DNA of 36,334 nucleotides from Rhodoferax sp. (GTDB lineage: Bacteria > Pseudomonadota > Gammaproteobacteria > Burkholderiales > Burkholderiaceae_C). Made by a program: the position numbers and the translations under genes. The notes under the pieces are model-generated. The model saw only the letters and a program-made list of their open reading frames with translations. It made no database searches and had not been told where the DNA came from. Below, piece by piece: positions 15,401 to 25,163 of this stretch (position 1 is the stretch's first letter; every line of letters begins with the position of its first letter). Location of the stretch: the NCBI GenBank assembly GCA_013791765.1, contig VMTC01000016.1:1-36334 (forward strand), written 5' to 3'.

Positions 15401-17232
15401 TGTAGTCCCAGATCATGAATCCAGAACACTTCACTTTGAGCACCGTCACCATTGGCGTTGCTGACCCGGTAGGGTTGTTCATCGAGCACGCGCGCACCCA
15501 GGCGCTCCAGCACCGGCAGGGAATCAGAGAGGGCAACTTTGGAGGTGTTGTAGATTTTGAAACGCAACAGGCCAGCTCCAGCCTCCAGCGGGCGATACAG
15601 CTTGACCGCCAGCGGCGACGTGGGCGTCAACGCAGACAGGGCCTGCGCATCTTCTGCAGCCACCTGGGCCGAAAAATCTTCACGGTAAGCGGTGGAGAAG
15701 GCACTGGCAAAGCGATGCGCCAATTCCAGGCCTGGGCCCTCGCCATGGGTATAAAGCAACTCTTGCGTGCAATCATCCTCCCAGCGTTGTGCGAGCCGTG
15801 CAATGCGCGCCTCAAGCGCACGCAGGTCGAGATTTTTGGGCACCCGATCCTTGGCCCGCACCAGGTAATGGATACGCGCCATCGGGCTATCAGTGAGCAT
15901 CGGGGTGAACTCAACCGACTGACCATTCAGCGCATTGGCCAGTTCCTGGCCGATCTTGATGCGCAGTTCGGTGTTGTAGCGGTCACGCGGCACAAATACC
16001 TGCACCGACGTAAAGCGTCCAAATGGATCACTGCGCAGAAACACGCGCGTGCGCTGGCGCTCTTGCAGACGCAAGATACCAATGGCATGGTCTGTGAGCG
16101 TGGCAGTATCTGTCTGGAACAACTCGTCGCGGGGGTAGGCTGCCAAAATAGACTGCAGCGACTTGGCTGCGTGGCTGTCCGGCACCACGCCTGCCACAGC
16201 CGTAACCTCGGCGGCGCGACGGCGCACCTGAGGAATATCGCTGACTGGCGCTGAGTAGGCGGTTGAGGTATAGAGGCCCAGAAAGCGCGCCTCGCCCACT
16301 ACCTGACCGGCCTGGTCAAATCGCTTGACGCCAATATAGTCCAGCCAGGCCGGACGGTGCACGGTCGAGCGGGTCATGGCCTTGGTAATGAGCACGAGTT
16401 GATCTGAATCGAGAAAAGCCACGGCATCGGCGGGCAGTTGGCTGACAGGCGTATGAACCGCGCCCCGCAGCACGCCCAGGCCAGACTCGGGAATGGCGAC
16501 CAGACTCACTGCGTCGCCATCACGCACAATGGCGTAATCGCGCGCCCCGAGAAAGGTGAAATGCTTGGCCTCAAGCCAGCGCAAGAACTCGACACCTTCT
16601 TGCTGCTTGTCAGAGGACAGTGGCGATTGTGCCGATGCGTCAGCAACGGCCTGCAAGCGACTCAGCATAGGTCGCCAGTCCTGCACGACAGCGTGCACAT
16701 CGCCCAGGACGCGCGCCAGCTCACCGGCCAGTGCGACCCGATCAGCTTCACTCACCACGCGATCACATTCCACAAGAATGAACGACGCCATCGGGCTGGC
16801 TTGCTCGCCACCGTGCGATGCGCTGGACGCTTTGACTAGGTGGCCCTGGGCGTCGCGCTGCACACTGAGCAGAGGATGAACAATCCAGTGCGCGGTACGC
16901 CCACTGCGATTGACGGCCATGGTGACTGAATCCACCAAGAATGGCATGTCGTCATTGACGATTTGAATAGCTGTGTGCTCGCTCACGTAACCGTCTTCAG
17001 CCAGGGTTGGATTGAACACCCGAATTCGGGCACTTTGCGGCGCACACGGGGCATCGGCCAAGCGCCAGTGCGCGCTGGCGATGGCGAACAAAGCTGCCGG
17101 CCCACGGGCCTGAATTTCATCCGGATCGGCATTTTCAAAATAAGCCAATGCGAAATCAGCAAGCGGGTTGCCTGCAGGCCCAGCATGCTCCTGGGTATAG
17201 GTCAGCAGTTCGGCAAGGGCGGGGTGGATCAT
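12460..17232 (-). CDS. NAD-specific glutamate dehydrogenase, large (~180 kDa) type
   Basis: The product (1590 aa) oxidises L-glutamate to 2-oxoglutarate and ammonia with NAD+. It belongs to the very large bacterial GDH class (Pseudomonas GdhB, Streptomyces GDH), whose members are about 1600 aa. Recognisable catalytic-region blocks are [20 protein letters not shown], then [13 protein letters not shown] near residue 835, then [20 protein letters not shown]. The N-terminal half is the regulatory region of the family. I start at 17232 ([10 protein letters not shown]) because GGAG lies five bases before it on the coding strand; a longer version from 17262 lacks this support. A possible -10 (TAGAAT) lies at 17263-17268. 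The role is amino-acid catabolism, which fits the basic amino-acid importer in the same window. No frameshift is seen. Confidence 0.96.
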   Translation of the reverse strand: [1590 protein letters not shown]

Positions 17233-17262
17233 GGTATCTCCGGTTGAACTTTGGTGAAACAA

Positions 17263-17268
17263 ATTCTA
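17263..17268 (-). promoter_or_regulatory. Possible -10 box for glutamate dehydrogenase
   Basis: TAGAAT on the minus strand matches the -10 consensus at five of six positions. A start near 17256 would give a leader of about 24 bases that includes the GGAG ribosome-binding site. No good -35 stands 16-18 bases upstream, so the call is tentative; the gene may also be read from the DUF1178 gene. Confidence 0.3.
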
Positions 17269-17369
17269 GGCTTGCCGGTCTGAATTGGCTCATGTTCTGC
17301 GTAGGGGTTCATGGCGTTATGCAAGAGTCGCATCAAGCCTTACGACCGCCTAGGCCCGCAGACTGAAAA

Positions 17370-17819
17370 CTATTGCAGGGTACCCTTGAAGGCGGCAGGC
17401 AACGACAAGGAAATCACAGCGATACCCTCCTCGATGAGGGACTCGGCTTCGGCGCGGGAAGCCTGACCACGAATGCTGCGCTCCTGCGCCTCGCCGTAAT
17501 GCATTTTGCGAGCCTCTTCGGCAAAATTTTCGCCGACATCATCGGTATTGGCCACAATGCGATGAGCCAGTGCCATCCAGGCCTGCTGCATGGCTTGTTC
17601 TGCGCCCTGCGGCGAAGAGCTTTCCAACGCGCGAGATCGCTCGCCCCGAGCACCGGCCAAGTTCAGGCGCGGCGCGCTCAAGCGCTTGCTGATCGCTGCG
17701 TCGCCACAGACGGGGCACTGGACCTGGGCCCGCTTGCACTGATCAAGAAAATCATCTTCTGACGCAAACCAGCCTTCAAATACATGCTGGTGACGACAAT
17801 GAAGATCGAGAACTTTCAT
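17370..17819 (-). CDS. DUF1178 family protein
   Basis: The product (149 aa) begins MKVLDLHCRHQHVFEGWFAS and has C-x2-C in QVQCPVCGDA, which with the N-terminal C/H residues could bind a metal. The C-terminal half is helical and charged, ending ISLSLPAAFKGTLQ. This matches the small proteobacterial DUF1178 family, whose function is unknown. It starts seven bases after the Nudix stop, so the two genes are almost certainly co-transcribed. Confidence 0.88.
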   Translation of the reverse strand: MKVLDLHCRHQHVFEGWFASEDDFLDQCKRAQVQCPVCGDAAISKRLSAPRLNLAGARGERSRALESSSPQGAEQAMQQAWMALAHRIVANTDDVGENFAEEARKMHYGEAQERSIRGQASRAEAESLIEEGIAVISLSLPAAFKGTLQ

Positions 17820-17826
17820 GACCCCA

Positions 17827-18432
17827 TTATCCGGCGGGGAGCGGCACAGCGGCTGGGCGCCAACTCAAAGGCCATGCTCCTGACAAATAATTCTGTAGCC
17901 ATAAGGTCGCCGTCAGGGTTTTGCCGTCTGTGATCAGGCCATCACGGCACCATTGCAACAGTTCGGTCGGGGTGGCGGTGAATACATCCAGAAACTCGCC
18001 TTGATCAAGCTGACGCATACCGGATGTCAGATCACGGGCAAACCAGATATCAATGAATTCAGTGGAATAGGAAATGACTGGGTGCAACACACCCGCGTGA
18101 GCCCATCGCGACCCGGCGTAGCCAGTCTCTTCAAGGAGCTCTCGCTGAGCGCAACGTTGCAGGTCTTCCCCTGCATCGAGCTTGCCGGCAGGAAACTCAA
18201 TCATCACTTGGCCGACGGGATAGCGAAACTGGCGCTCAAGAACTACTCTGATTCCGCCTTCTTCGTCCTCCAGCAGGGGAACAATCATGACGGCACCAGG
18301 GTGCACAATGTACTCGCGAGTAGCAGTGGCGCCATCGGGCAATCGGACCGTATCGCGATAGACGTGCAAAAAACGCCCCTTGACCAATTCCTCGGTACTG
18401 AGCTCCTCTTCAAGCAAATGACGGTCACTCAT
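17827..18432 (-). CDS. Nudix hydrolase, ADP-ribose pyrophosphatase-like
   Basis: The product (201 aa) carries a complete Nudix box, GKLDAGEDLQRCAQRELLEE followed by TGY, matching Gx5Ex7REUxEExGU, so metal-dependent hydrolysis of a nucleoside diphosphate derivative is expected. The sequence before the box (PDGATATREYIVHPGAVMIV) is typical of the ADP-ribose/NudF subgroup. I start at the ATG 18432 (MSDRHLLEEELSTEE); a TTG at 18444 would add four residues without support. It lies 133 bases after nuoN and directly before the DUF1178 gene. Confidence 0.88.
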   Translation of the reverse strand: MSDRHLLEEELSTEELVKGRFLHVYRDTVRLPDGATATREYIVHPGAVMIVPLLEDEEGGIRVVLERQFRYPVGQVMIEFPAGKLDAGEDLQRCAQRELLEETGYAGSRWAHAGVLHPVISYSTEFIDIWFARDLTSGMRQLDQGEFLDVFTATPTELLQWCRDGLITDGKTLTATLWLQNYLSGAWPLSWRPAAVPLPAG

Positions 18433-18565
18433 GAGAACTGGCAAAAACGAAACGCGTCAACCAGTAAAGGCACTGCACAACTAAAAAATGTTCACAGTCT
18501 GCAAGCGGGCTCAAACATCAGGCCGATGCCGCCAAGGACCGGCGCAAGGCAACAGACCAGACAAA

Positions 18566-20053
18566 TCAGGTGCCCAACATTTGCACGACCGCGTTGGAGC
18601 ACAAAGTCATCAGGCCGCCAGGCAACAGACCCAAGCCCAAAACCAGCGCACCATTCAGTGACAACACAGCCCGAACATCGAACGGTGCCGACACGGTGCC
18701 TGCCCCCACAGGCTTGTCAAAGTACATCACTTTAACCACGCGCAGGTAATAGAAAGCACCAATCAGCGACATCATGACGGCGAAAACCGCTAAACCAATG
18801 TGAAACACACTGCCCGAAGCAACCAGCGCCTGCAACACAGCGAGCTTGGCATAGAAGCCAACCATCGGTGGAATACCGGCCAACGAGAACAGGCACACTG
18901 CCATCACGCCTGCATAGAGCGGACTGCGTTCGTTCAAGCCAGCCAAATCAGCGATCTCTTCGCTCTCAAAACCGTCCCTGGCGAGCAGAAGGATCACGCC
19001 AAAACTGGCCAGCGTCGTCAACACATAGGTAATGACATAGAACATCGACGAGCCGTAGGCGTCCGCGGCATAGTGAATGTCACCGTTGACCATGCCCGAC
19101 ATCAAACCAATCAGCACAAAACCCATGTGTGAAATCGTGGAATACGCCAGCATGCGCTTGAGGTTGGTCTGTGCAATGGCCGCCAGGTTACCAATCAGCA
19201 AGGAGCCAACGGACAGCACCATCAACATCTGTTGCCAGTCAATGGCCAGTGGCAACATACCTTCCACCAGCAGCCGAATGCAAATGGCAAATGCTGCCAG
19301 CTTGGGGGCGCCAGCAATAAGCAATGTAACGGCCGTTGGCGCGCCTTGGTAGACATCAGGAACCCACATATGAAATGGCACAGCACCGAGCTTGAAGGCC
19401 AGGCCGGACACTACAAACACCAAGCCAAACACCAACACCTGATGCTTGATTTGCCCTGAATTAATGGCTCTGAACACCGCATTCACATCGAGCGACCCGG
19501 TGGCACCATAAATCATTGACAAGCCATATAGCAGGAAACCCGATGCCAGCGCGCCCAGGACAAAATACTTCATGGCAGCCTCAGTGGAGTCCGCATGGTC
19601 TCTCCGTAGCGCAACCAGCGCGTAGCTCGCGAGCGTCAGCAGTTCCAGCCCCAAATAGATCACCAGAAAATTATTGCCGGAGATCATCACAAATATCCCC
19701 AGCAGGCCAAACATGCTCAAAGAGAACATTTCTCCACCGCGAAGCATGTCCCGATCAGCCGCATAGGGACGGCCGTAGACCAAGGTCACCATCACGGCAA
19801 TCGCAGCAAAGCACTTGAGCCAGTTGCCCATGGGGTCGCTGACCACCATGTTATTAAAGCCATAAACGGTCGCACCACCCACGGCGTAACTCGCCTGCAA
19901 CGCTGCCACAATGGCCAGTGTCAAAAGGGACAGCACATAGGTCTGCGTGCGCCTGGGACTTTTCACGCCAAGATCGGCCAGCGTGATGACGCAGGCCATG
20001 ATAAGCAGGATGATTTCAGGGTAAACCGAAATCCAACTGAGTTTGTCGATCAT
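18566..20053 (-). CDS. nuoN: NADH-quinone oxidoreductase subunit N
   Basis: The product (495 aa) is one of the three antiporter-like membrane subunits of complex I that carry out proton translocation. About 14 hydrophobic helices are visible. Family segments include [20 protein letters not shown] and [20 protein letters not shown]. The start [18 protein letters not shown] follows the nuoM stop by 38 bases. It is the last gene of the nuo operon. About 133 bases without other features follow before the Nudix gene, and no clear terminator is seen, so read-through is possible. Confidence 0.97.
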   Translation of the reverse strand: MIDKLSWISVYPEIILLIMACVITLADLGVKSPRRTQTYVLSLLTLAIVAALQASYAVGGATVYGFNNMVVSDPMGNWLKCFAAIAVMVTLVYGRPYAADRDMLRGGEMFSLSMFGLLGIFVMISGNNFLVIYLGLELLTLASYALVALRRDHADSTEAAMKYFVLGALASGFLLYGLSMIYGATGSLDVNAVFRAINSGQIKHQVLVFGLVFVVSGLAFKLGAVPFHMWVPDVYQGAPTAVTLLIAGAPKLAAFAICIRLLVEGMLPLAIDWQQMLMVLSVGSLLIGNLAAIAQTNLKRMLAYSTISHMGFVLIGLMSGMVNGDIHYAADAYGSSMFYVITYVLTTLASFGVILLLARDGFESEEIADLAGLNERSPLYAGVMAVCLFSLAGIPPMVGFYAKLAVLQALVASGSVFHIGLAVFAVMMSLIGAFYYLRVVKVMYFDKPVGAGTVSAPFDVRAVLSLNGALVLGLGLLPGGLMTLCSNAVVQMLGT

Positions 20054-20091
20054 GTTCTATCTCTTAATTCAATTTGGTCTATTCAGACTGA

Positions 20092-21567
20092 TCAGATCAG
20101 CTTGGAGTTCGCTACGTGCCTGAGCAATTCGATCACCGACGTATCCATCACATCAGTAAAGGGCTTCGGATAGATGCCCATATACAACACCGCGACTGCC
20201 AATAGTGTCAGCATGAAGAATTCGCGTCCGTTGATGTCTTTCAGGGCCTGAACGTGCTTGTTGGCGACAGGGCCCAGGTAGACGCGCTTGAACATCCACA
20301 AGGTATAAGCGGCACCGAAAATAAGTGCGCTGGCAGCGCCAACACCAATCCAGAAGTTGGCCTTCACAGCACCCAGAATCACCATCCACTCGCCGACAAA
20401 ACCGGCAGTTCCCGGTAGGCCGCAATTGGCCATGGCAAACAGCAAGGCAAATGCCGTGAACTTGGGCATGGTGTTGACAACGCCACCGTAGCTGGCAATT
20501 TCGCGTGAGTGAACACGGTCATACAGCACCCCAATAGACAGGAACATAGCGGCTGACACGAATCCGTGTGCAATCATCTGCACCAAGCCACCAGACACGC
20601 CCAAGTCATTGAAGATGAAAAAACCCAAGGTGACAAACCCCATGTGGGCAACAGACGAATAAGCGACCAGCTTTTTCATATCCTTCTGGACCAGCGCTAC
20701 CAGACCCACATAAATGACAGCAATCAGCGACAAAGCGATCATCAACCAGGCCCACTCCCGCGCGGCATCCGGCGCAATCGGCATTGAAAACCGCAAAAAG
20801 CCGTAGGCGCCCAGTTTGAGCATGATGGCGGCCAGCACCGCCGAACCAGCAGTAGGCGCCTCGACGTGCACATCAGGTAACCACGTATGGACTGGCCACA
20901 TCGGCACCTTCACCGCGAAAGCCGAAAGAAACGCGAAGAATAATAAGGTCTGGGCCGTGCCGCCCAAAGGAAGTTGGTACCACACACCCAGGTCGAAACT
21001 GCCACCCGACTGGGTATACAGGTAGATCAGGGCAATCAGCATTAGCAGTGAGCCGAGCAAGGTATACAGGAAAAATTTGAACGCTGCGTAGATCTTGTTC
21101 GGGCCTCCCCAGATACCAATGATCAGATACATCGGAATCAAAGTCGCCTCAAAGAACACATAGAACAGCATGCCGTCAAGCGCACAGAACACGCCAATCA
21201 TCAAGCCGCTCAAAATAAGAAAGGCCCCCATGTACTGGTTGACCCGCCGGGTAATAGCTTCCCAACTGGCAATGATGACCACCACGTTGATGAAAGCCGT
21301 CAAAAGTACAAGCCAGAGTGAAATTCCATCTATACCAAGGTGGTAGTTGATGTTGAAGCGTTCAATCCAGGGCGCCTTCTCAACAAATTGCATGGCGGCT
21401 GTGCCAAGCTTGAAGCTTCCGTACAAAGGCAGGGTCACAAGAAAACTGACAATGGCACCAATCAGCGCGATCCAGCGCACAGTTCGCGCCTGATCATCCC
21501 GACCCAGTGCCAGCAGCACGACACCAAAAACAATCGGTGTCCAAATAGCCAGACTCAACAATCCCAT
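20092..21567 (-). CDS. nuoM: NADH-quinone oxidoreductase subunit M
   Basis: The product (491 aa) is an antiporter-like proton-translocating subunit of complex I. Conserved segments are WIERFNINYHLGIDGISLWL near the N-terminus, VPMWPVHTWLPDVHVEAPTA and KKLVAYSSVAHMGFVTLGF. It has about 14 membrane helices, a normal length and no interruptions. The ATG lies 13 bases after the nuoL stop, so translation is probably coupled. Confidence 0.97.
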   Translation of the reverse strand: MGLLSLAIWTPIVFGVVLLALGRDDQARTVRWIALIGAIVSFLVTLPLYGSFKLGTAAMQFVEKAPWIERFNINYHLGIDGISLWLVLLTAFINVVVIIASWEAITRRVNQYMGAFLILSGLMIGVFCALDGMLFYVFFEATLIPMYLIIGIWGGPNKIYAAFKFFLYTLLGSLLMLIALIYLYTQSGGSFDLGVWYQLPLGGTAQTLLFFAFLSAFAVKVPMWPVHTWLPDVHVEAPTAGSAVLAAIMLKLGAYGFLRFSMPIAPDAAREWAWLMIALSLIAVIYVGLVALVQKDMKKLVAYSSVAHMGFVTLGFFIFNDLGVSGGLVQMIAHGFVSAAMFLSIGVLYDRVHSREIASYGGVVNTMPKFTAFALLFAMANCGLPGTAGFVGEWMVILGAVKANFWIGVGAASALIFGAAYTLWMFKRVYLGPVANKHVQALKDINGREFFMLTLLAVAVLYMGIYPKPFTDVMDTSVIELLRHVANSKLI

Positions 21568-21580
21568 TTTTCTTATTCTC

Positions 21581-23596
21581 CTACTTGAGCCAGACGAAAT
21601 ACGTCAAAAGCACAAAAACACCCAAGATCATGACCAGCGCATAGTGGTACAGATAACCAGTTTGAACCTTCCGAATCACGCCGGATACCCAAGCGACACC
21701 CTTCCAGGAGCCATTAACAATGGCGCCGTCAATCAGGGCCTCGTCACCACCTTTCCACAAGCCGGTTCCCAATGCCCGCATACCGCGGGCCAAAATATTT
21801 TCATTGAACCAGTCAAGGTAATACTTGTTTTCAAGCAGCGCATAGATCGGCTGGACGCGAGTCTTGATGGCAGCGGGCAATGCAGGGTTAACCATGTACA
21901 TGTAATAGGAGGTTGCCACCCCTGCCACGGCAAGCCAGAACGGCAACGTTTGCAGTCCATGCAATGCCATCTGTAGCGGACCATGGAACGTCTGGGCCAG
22001 GTTTGCCATGGCGGCGTGTTTAGCCGCGTCGATAAAAATAGCGTCCTTGAAAAACTCTCCAAACAACATGGGCTGGATGGTCATGAATCCAATCACAACG
22101 GAAGGGATGGCGAGCAGGATCAGCGGCAGCGTCACAACCCAGGGTGACTCATGTGGGGCGTGATGTTCCTTGTGGTGTCCATGATGATCGCCATGGTGAG
22201 CGTCTGGATTTTGATCGAAGCGCTCCTTGCCATGGAATACTAAAAAATACATGCGGAAAGAATAGAACGCCGTTATAAACACACCAGCCATCACGGCAAA
22301 GGATGCAAAGCCAGCGCCGGGCAGCTGACTTTCGTGAACCGCCAAAATAATACTGTCTTTAGAGTAGAAACCCGCGAACAAGGGAGTTCCAATGAGTGCC
22401 AGAGAGCCTAATAACGTGGTGATCCACGTAATTGGCATGTACTTGCGTACGCCCCCCATCCAGCGGATGTCTTGATTGTGGTGCATACCCATAATGACCG
22501 AACCGGCCGCAAGGAACAGCAAGGCCTTGAAAAACGCGTGCGTCATCAAGTGAAACACAGCAACAGAATAGGCGGAAGCACCGAGAGCCACCGTCATGTA
22601 ACCCAATTGAGACAAAGTGGAGTAGGCTACGCCACGCTTGATATCGTTCTGGATGATGCCCATCAATCCCATGAACAAAGCGGTAATTGAACCAATCACA
22701 AGAACGAAGTTCAAAGCAGTGTCACTGAACTCAAACAAAGGTGACATACGCGCCACCATAAAAATACCAGCAGTGACCATCGTGGCCGCGTGAATCAAGG
22801 CCGAGATCGGAGTGGGGCCCTCCATGGAATCCGGCAGCCAAACGTGCAGCGGAAACTGGGCTGATTTACCCATGGCTCCAATAAACAGGCAAATGCAAAT
22901 AACCGTAATGAGCATCCAGTCTGTACCTGGAAAATTCAGTGTAGCAAGCTCACTCGCTTTGGCGAAAACTTCGGTGTAGTTCAAGGTATCGGCGAATGCA
23001 ACGACCAGCCCAATGCCAAGGATGAAACCGAAGTCACCCACGCGGTTGACCAGAAACGCCTTCATGTTCGCAAAAATGGCAGTGGGCTTGTTGAACCAGA
23101 AGCCAATCAGCAGATAGGACATGAGGCCCACGGCTTCCCAGCCAAAGAAGAGCTGCAACATGTTGTTGCTCATCACAAGCATCAGCATGGAAAAGGTAAA
23201 AAGTGAGATGTAGGCAAAGAAACGGTTATAGCCTTCGTCTTCTTTCATGTACCCAATGGTATAGATGTGAACCATCAAAGACACAAAAGTGACCACGCAC
23301 ATCATCATGGCGGTGAGACCATCGACGAGAAAGCCCACTTCCATTTTGAGACCACCCACCACCATCCACGTATAGATAGTTTCATTGAAACGAGCGCCGT
23401 CAATTGCAACACTCTTGAGTACCCAAGCGGAAAGCACAAATGACAGGAACACGCCCAGAATCGTAAGGGAGTGCGACAGGCGTCGACCAATCCAGTTGCC
23501 ACCAAACTTGGTCCCGAAAATACCAGCCAGAACTGCACCCACCAACGGAGCCAATGGCACCGCGAGAAGCGTCGAAGCGGAAAGGGTTTGACTCAT
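21581..23596 (-). CDS. nuoL: NADH-quinone oxidoreductase subunit L
   Basis: The product (671 aa) is the distal antiporter-like subunit of complex I, with a long lateral helix near the C-terminus. Signatures are FFGWEAVGLMSYLLIGFW, GKSAQFPLHVWLPDSMEGPT and IKRGVAYSTLSQLGYMTVAL. The start is the ATG at 23596 (MSQTLSASTLLAVPLAPLVG), four bases after the nuoK stop; a longer version from 23626 would overlap nuoK. A histidine-rich loop (HHGDHHGHHKEHHAPH, about residues 466-481) makes this protein longer than the E. coli version. Confidence 0.97.
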   Translation of the reverse strand: MSQTLSASTLLAVPLAPLVGAVLAGIFGTKFGGNWIGRRLSHSLTILGVFLSFVLSAWVLKSVAIDGARFNETIYTWMVVGGLKMEVGFLVDGLTAMMMCVVTFVSLMVHIYTIGYMKEDEGYNRFFAYISLFTFSMLMLVMSNNMLQLFFGWEAVGLMSYLLIGFWFNKPTAIFANMKAFLVNRVGDFGFILGIGLVVAFADTLNYTEVFAKASELATLNFPGTDWMLITVICICLFIGAMGKSAQFPLHVWLPDSMEGPTPISALIHAATMVTAGIFMVARMSPLFEFSDTALNFVLVIGSITALFMGLMGIIQNDIKRGVAYSTLSQLGYMTVALGASAYSVAVFHLMTHAFFKALLFLAAGSVIMGMHHNQDIRWMGGVRKYMPITWITTLLGSLALIGTPLFAGFYSKDSIILAVHESQLPGAGFASFAVMAGVFITAFYSFRMYFLVFHGKERFDQNPDAHHGDHHGHHKEHHAPHESPWVVTLPLILLAIPSVVIGFMTIQPMLFGEFFKDAIFIDAAKHAAMANLAQTFHGPLQMALHGLQTLPFWLAVAGVATSYYMYMVNPALPAAIKTRVQPIYALLENKYYLDWFNENILARGMRALGTGLWKGGDEALIDGAIVNGSWKGVAWVSGVIRKVQTGYLYHYALVMILGVFVLLTYFVWLK

Positions 23597-23600
23597 CTTA

Positions 23601-23909
23601 TTAACCCTTAAGCGTATTAAGTTCATCCACGTTGATGCTTGACTTGTTGCGGAACAACAGCACCAAAATGGCTAGACCAATTGCTGATTCAGCAGCAGCA
23701 ACAGTCAGGATAAAAAACACAAATATTTGCCCGTGCATGTCTCCCAAGTAGTAGGAGAAGGCGACAAAATTGGTATTGACGGCCAACAGCATCAGTTCGA
23801 TAGCCATCAACAAGACAATCAAATTCTTGCGATTGAGAAAAATACCAATCACTGACAGCGCAAACAAGATGGCGCCGAGCGACAGAAAATGTCCAAGAGT
23901 TAAAGTCAT
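23601..23909 (-). CDS. nuoK: NADH-quinone oxidoreductase subunit K
   Basis: The product (102 aa) is a small three-helix membrane subunit of complex I ([20 protein letters not shown]). Conserved glutamates lie in its second and third helices ([20 protein letters not shown] and [17 protein letters not shown]), as required for proton pumping. The start overlaps the nuoJ stop by four bases (ATGA), so translation is coupled. Confidence 0.97.
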   Translation of the reverse strand: MTLTLGHFLSLGAILFALSVIGIFLNRKNLIVLLMAIELMLLAVNTNFVAFSYYLGDMHGQIFVFFILTVAAAESAIGLAILVLLFRNKSSINVDELNTLKG

Positions 23910-24565
23910 TCTTTCTTCTCCGCATTCACGGCGCTTGCCGCTTCATCTAGCGCTGCCACCTTGGTCGAATCCATCTTGAGCACGACCATCCGATCCTTGG
24001 CTTTCACCCGTACTTGAGAGGAGGGGCTCAACTGCTTGCTGTCTTTGCGCTGGCGCAAGGTCAACGCAATAGCTGCAATCATCGCCACCAGGAGAATCGC
24101 TCCAGCAATTTGGAGTGGGTACACGTATTGGCTGTACAAAATTTTTCCCAGCTCACGTGTATTGGATAGCTCGATACCGGCCTGTCCAAGCGCGGCAGCG
24201 CTTTGCGGTTCATCAGTGGCGCGGAATCCTCCCATCAATACCGCCGCCATCTCCAGCGCGATCACGACGCCCACCACGGCTGCCAGCGGGAAATGCTTCC
24301 AAAAGCCTTCGCGCAAACCATCCACTTTGATGTCTAGCATCATCACAACGAACAGAAACAGCACCATCACAGCCCCGACATACACCAGAACCAGTGTGAT
24401 GGCCAAAAATTCGGCCTTGAGCAACAACCAAATGGCCGCTGCCTGAAAGAATGCCAGGACTAGGTACAAAACGGCATACACCGGATTGCGCGAGGTAATC
24501 ACTCGAAAGGCGGCGAAGAGCAGCACGATCGAGAAAAAATAAAAGAAGCCCGTCTTGACGTCCAT
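23906..24565 (-). CDS. nuoJ: NADH-quinone oxidoreductase subunit J
   Basis: The product (219 aa) is a five-helix membrane subunit of complex I. The conserved segment [20 protein letters not shown] is the helix that carries a pi-bulge in known structures. The hydrophilic C-terminal tail after about residue 165 is lysine- and alanine-rich and is probably variable among relatives. The gene is 52 bases after nuoI and shares four bases with nuoK. Confidence 0.96.
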   Translation of the reverse strand: MDVKTGFFYFFSIVLLFAAFRVITSRNPVYAVLYLVLAFFQAAAIWLLLKAEFLAITLVLVYVGAVMVLFLFVVMMLDIKVDGLREGFWKHFPLAAVVGVVIALEMAAVLMGGFRATDEPQSAAALGQAGIELSNTRELGKILYSQYVYPLQIAGAILLVAMIAAIALTLRQRKDSKQLSPSSQVRVKAKDRMVVLKMDSTKVAALDEAASAVNAEKKE

Positions 24566-24617
24566 GTGTCGTTACTTTTTTCCGGTGTTCAAAATATGAA
24601 AGCTGCTGATGCGGTCG

Positions 24618-25151
24618 TTATCGATATTTGGCATCTGCTGCCCTGGCTGCTGCAATCTGGGCTTCATAGCGGTCACCCACAGCCAGCAGCATGTCTTTTG
24701 TGAAATAGAGGTCGCTACGGGATTCACCGTGGTACTCGAGGATCGAGGTTTCCACAATCGAGTCTACGGGGCAGCTCTCTTCACAAAATCCGCAAAAGAT
24801 GCACTTATTCAAATCAATGTCGTAACGAGTAGTCCGCCGGGAGCCATCGGCGCGAATCTCTGATTCGATCGTGATCGCCATCGCCGGGCAAATGGCTTCG
24901 CACAGCTTGCAAGCGATACAACGTTCCTCGCCATTTTCATATCGGCGCAGCGCATGCAGGCCCCGAAATCTGGGCGACAGTGGCGTCTTTTCTTCAGGGT
25001 ATTCCAGCGTGATCTTGCTGCGAAACGCATACTTGCCAGTCAGCGCCAGGCCCTTGAATAACTCACCCAGCATGAAACTGGACAGGAAATCTTTCAACGA
25101 GAAGGAACTCTCGCTTTCGATTTCAACAGCACTTGAAGTAGGGGTAGACAT
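24618..25151 (-). CDS. nuoI: NADH-quinone oxidoreductase subunit I (two 4Fe-4S clusters)
   Basis: The product (177 aa) holds clusters N6a and N6b, which pass electrons toward N2 near the quinone site. Ligand sets are C78/C81/C84/C88 in [13 protein letters not shown] and C117/C120/C123/C127 in [14 protein letters not shown]. The start is the ATG at 25151 ([17 protein letters not shown]); a TTG six bases earlier is unlikely. It lies 12 bases after the nuoH stop. Confidence 0.97.
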   Translation of the reverse strand: MSTPTSSAVEIESESSFSLKDFLSSFMLGELFKGLALTGKYAFRSKITLEYPEEKTPLSPRFRGLHALRRYENGEERCIACKLCEAICPAMAITIESEIRADGSRRTTRYDIDLNKCIFCGFCEESCPVDSIVETSILEYHGESRSDLYFTKDMLLAVGDRYEAQIAAARAADAKYR

Positions 25152-25163
25152 AGACAACTCGAA

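Noticed and set aside
13543-16839. Long open frames on the plus strand opposite the glutamate dehydrogenase gene (e.g. 13543-14121, 14227-14919, 15415-16254)
   Set aside because: They are antisense shadows of a clearly coding GC-rich gene; their residues show no family pattern and they have no start signals or operon context.
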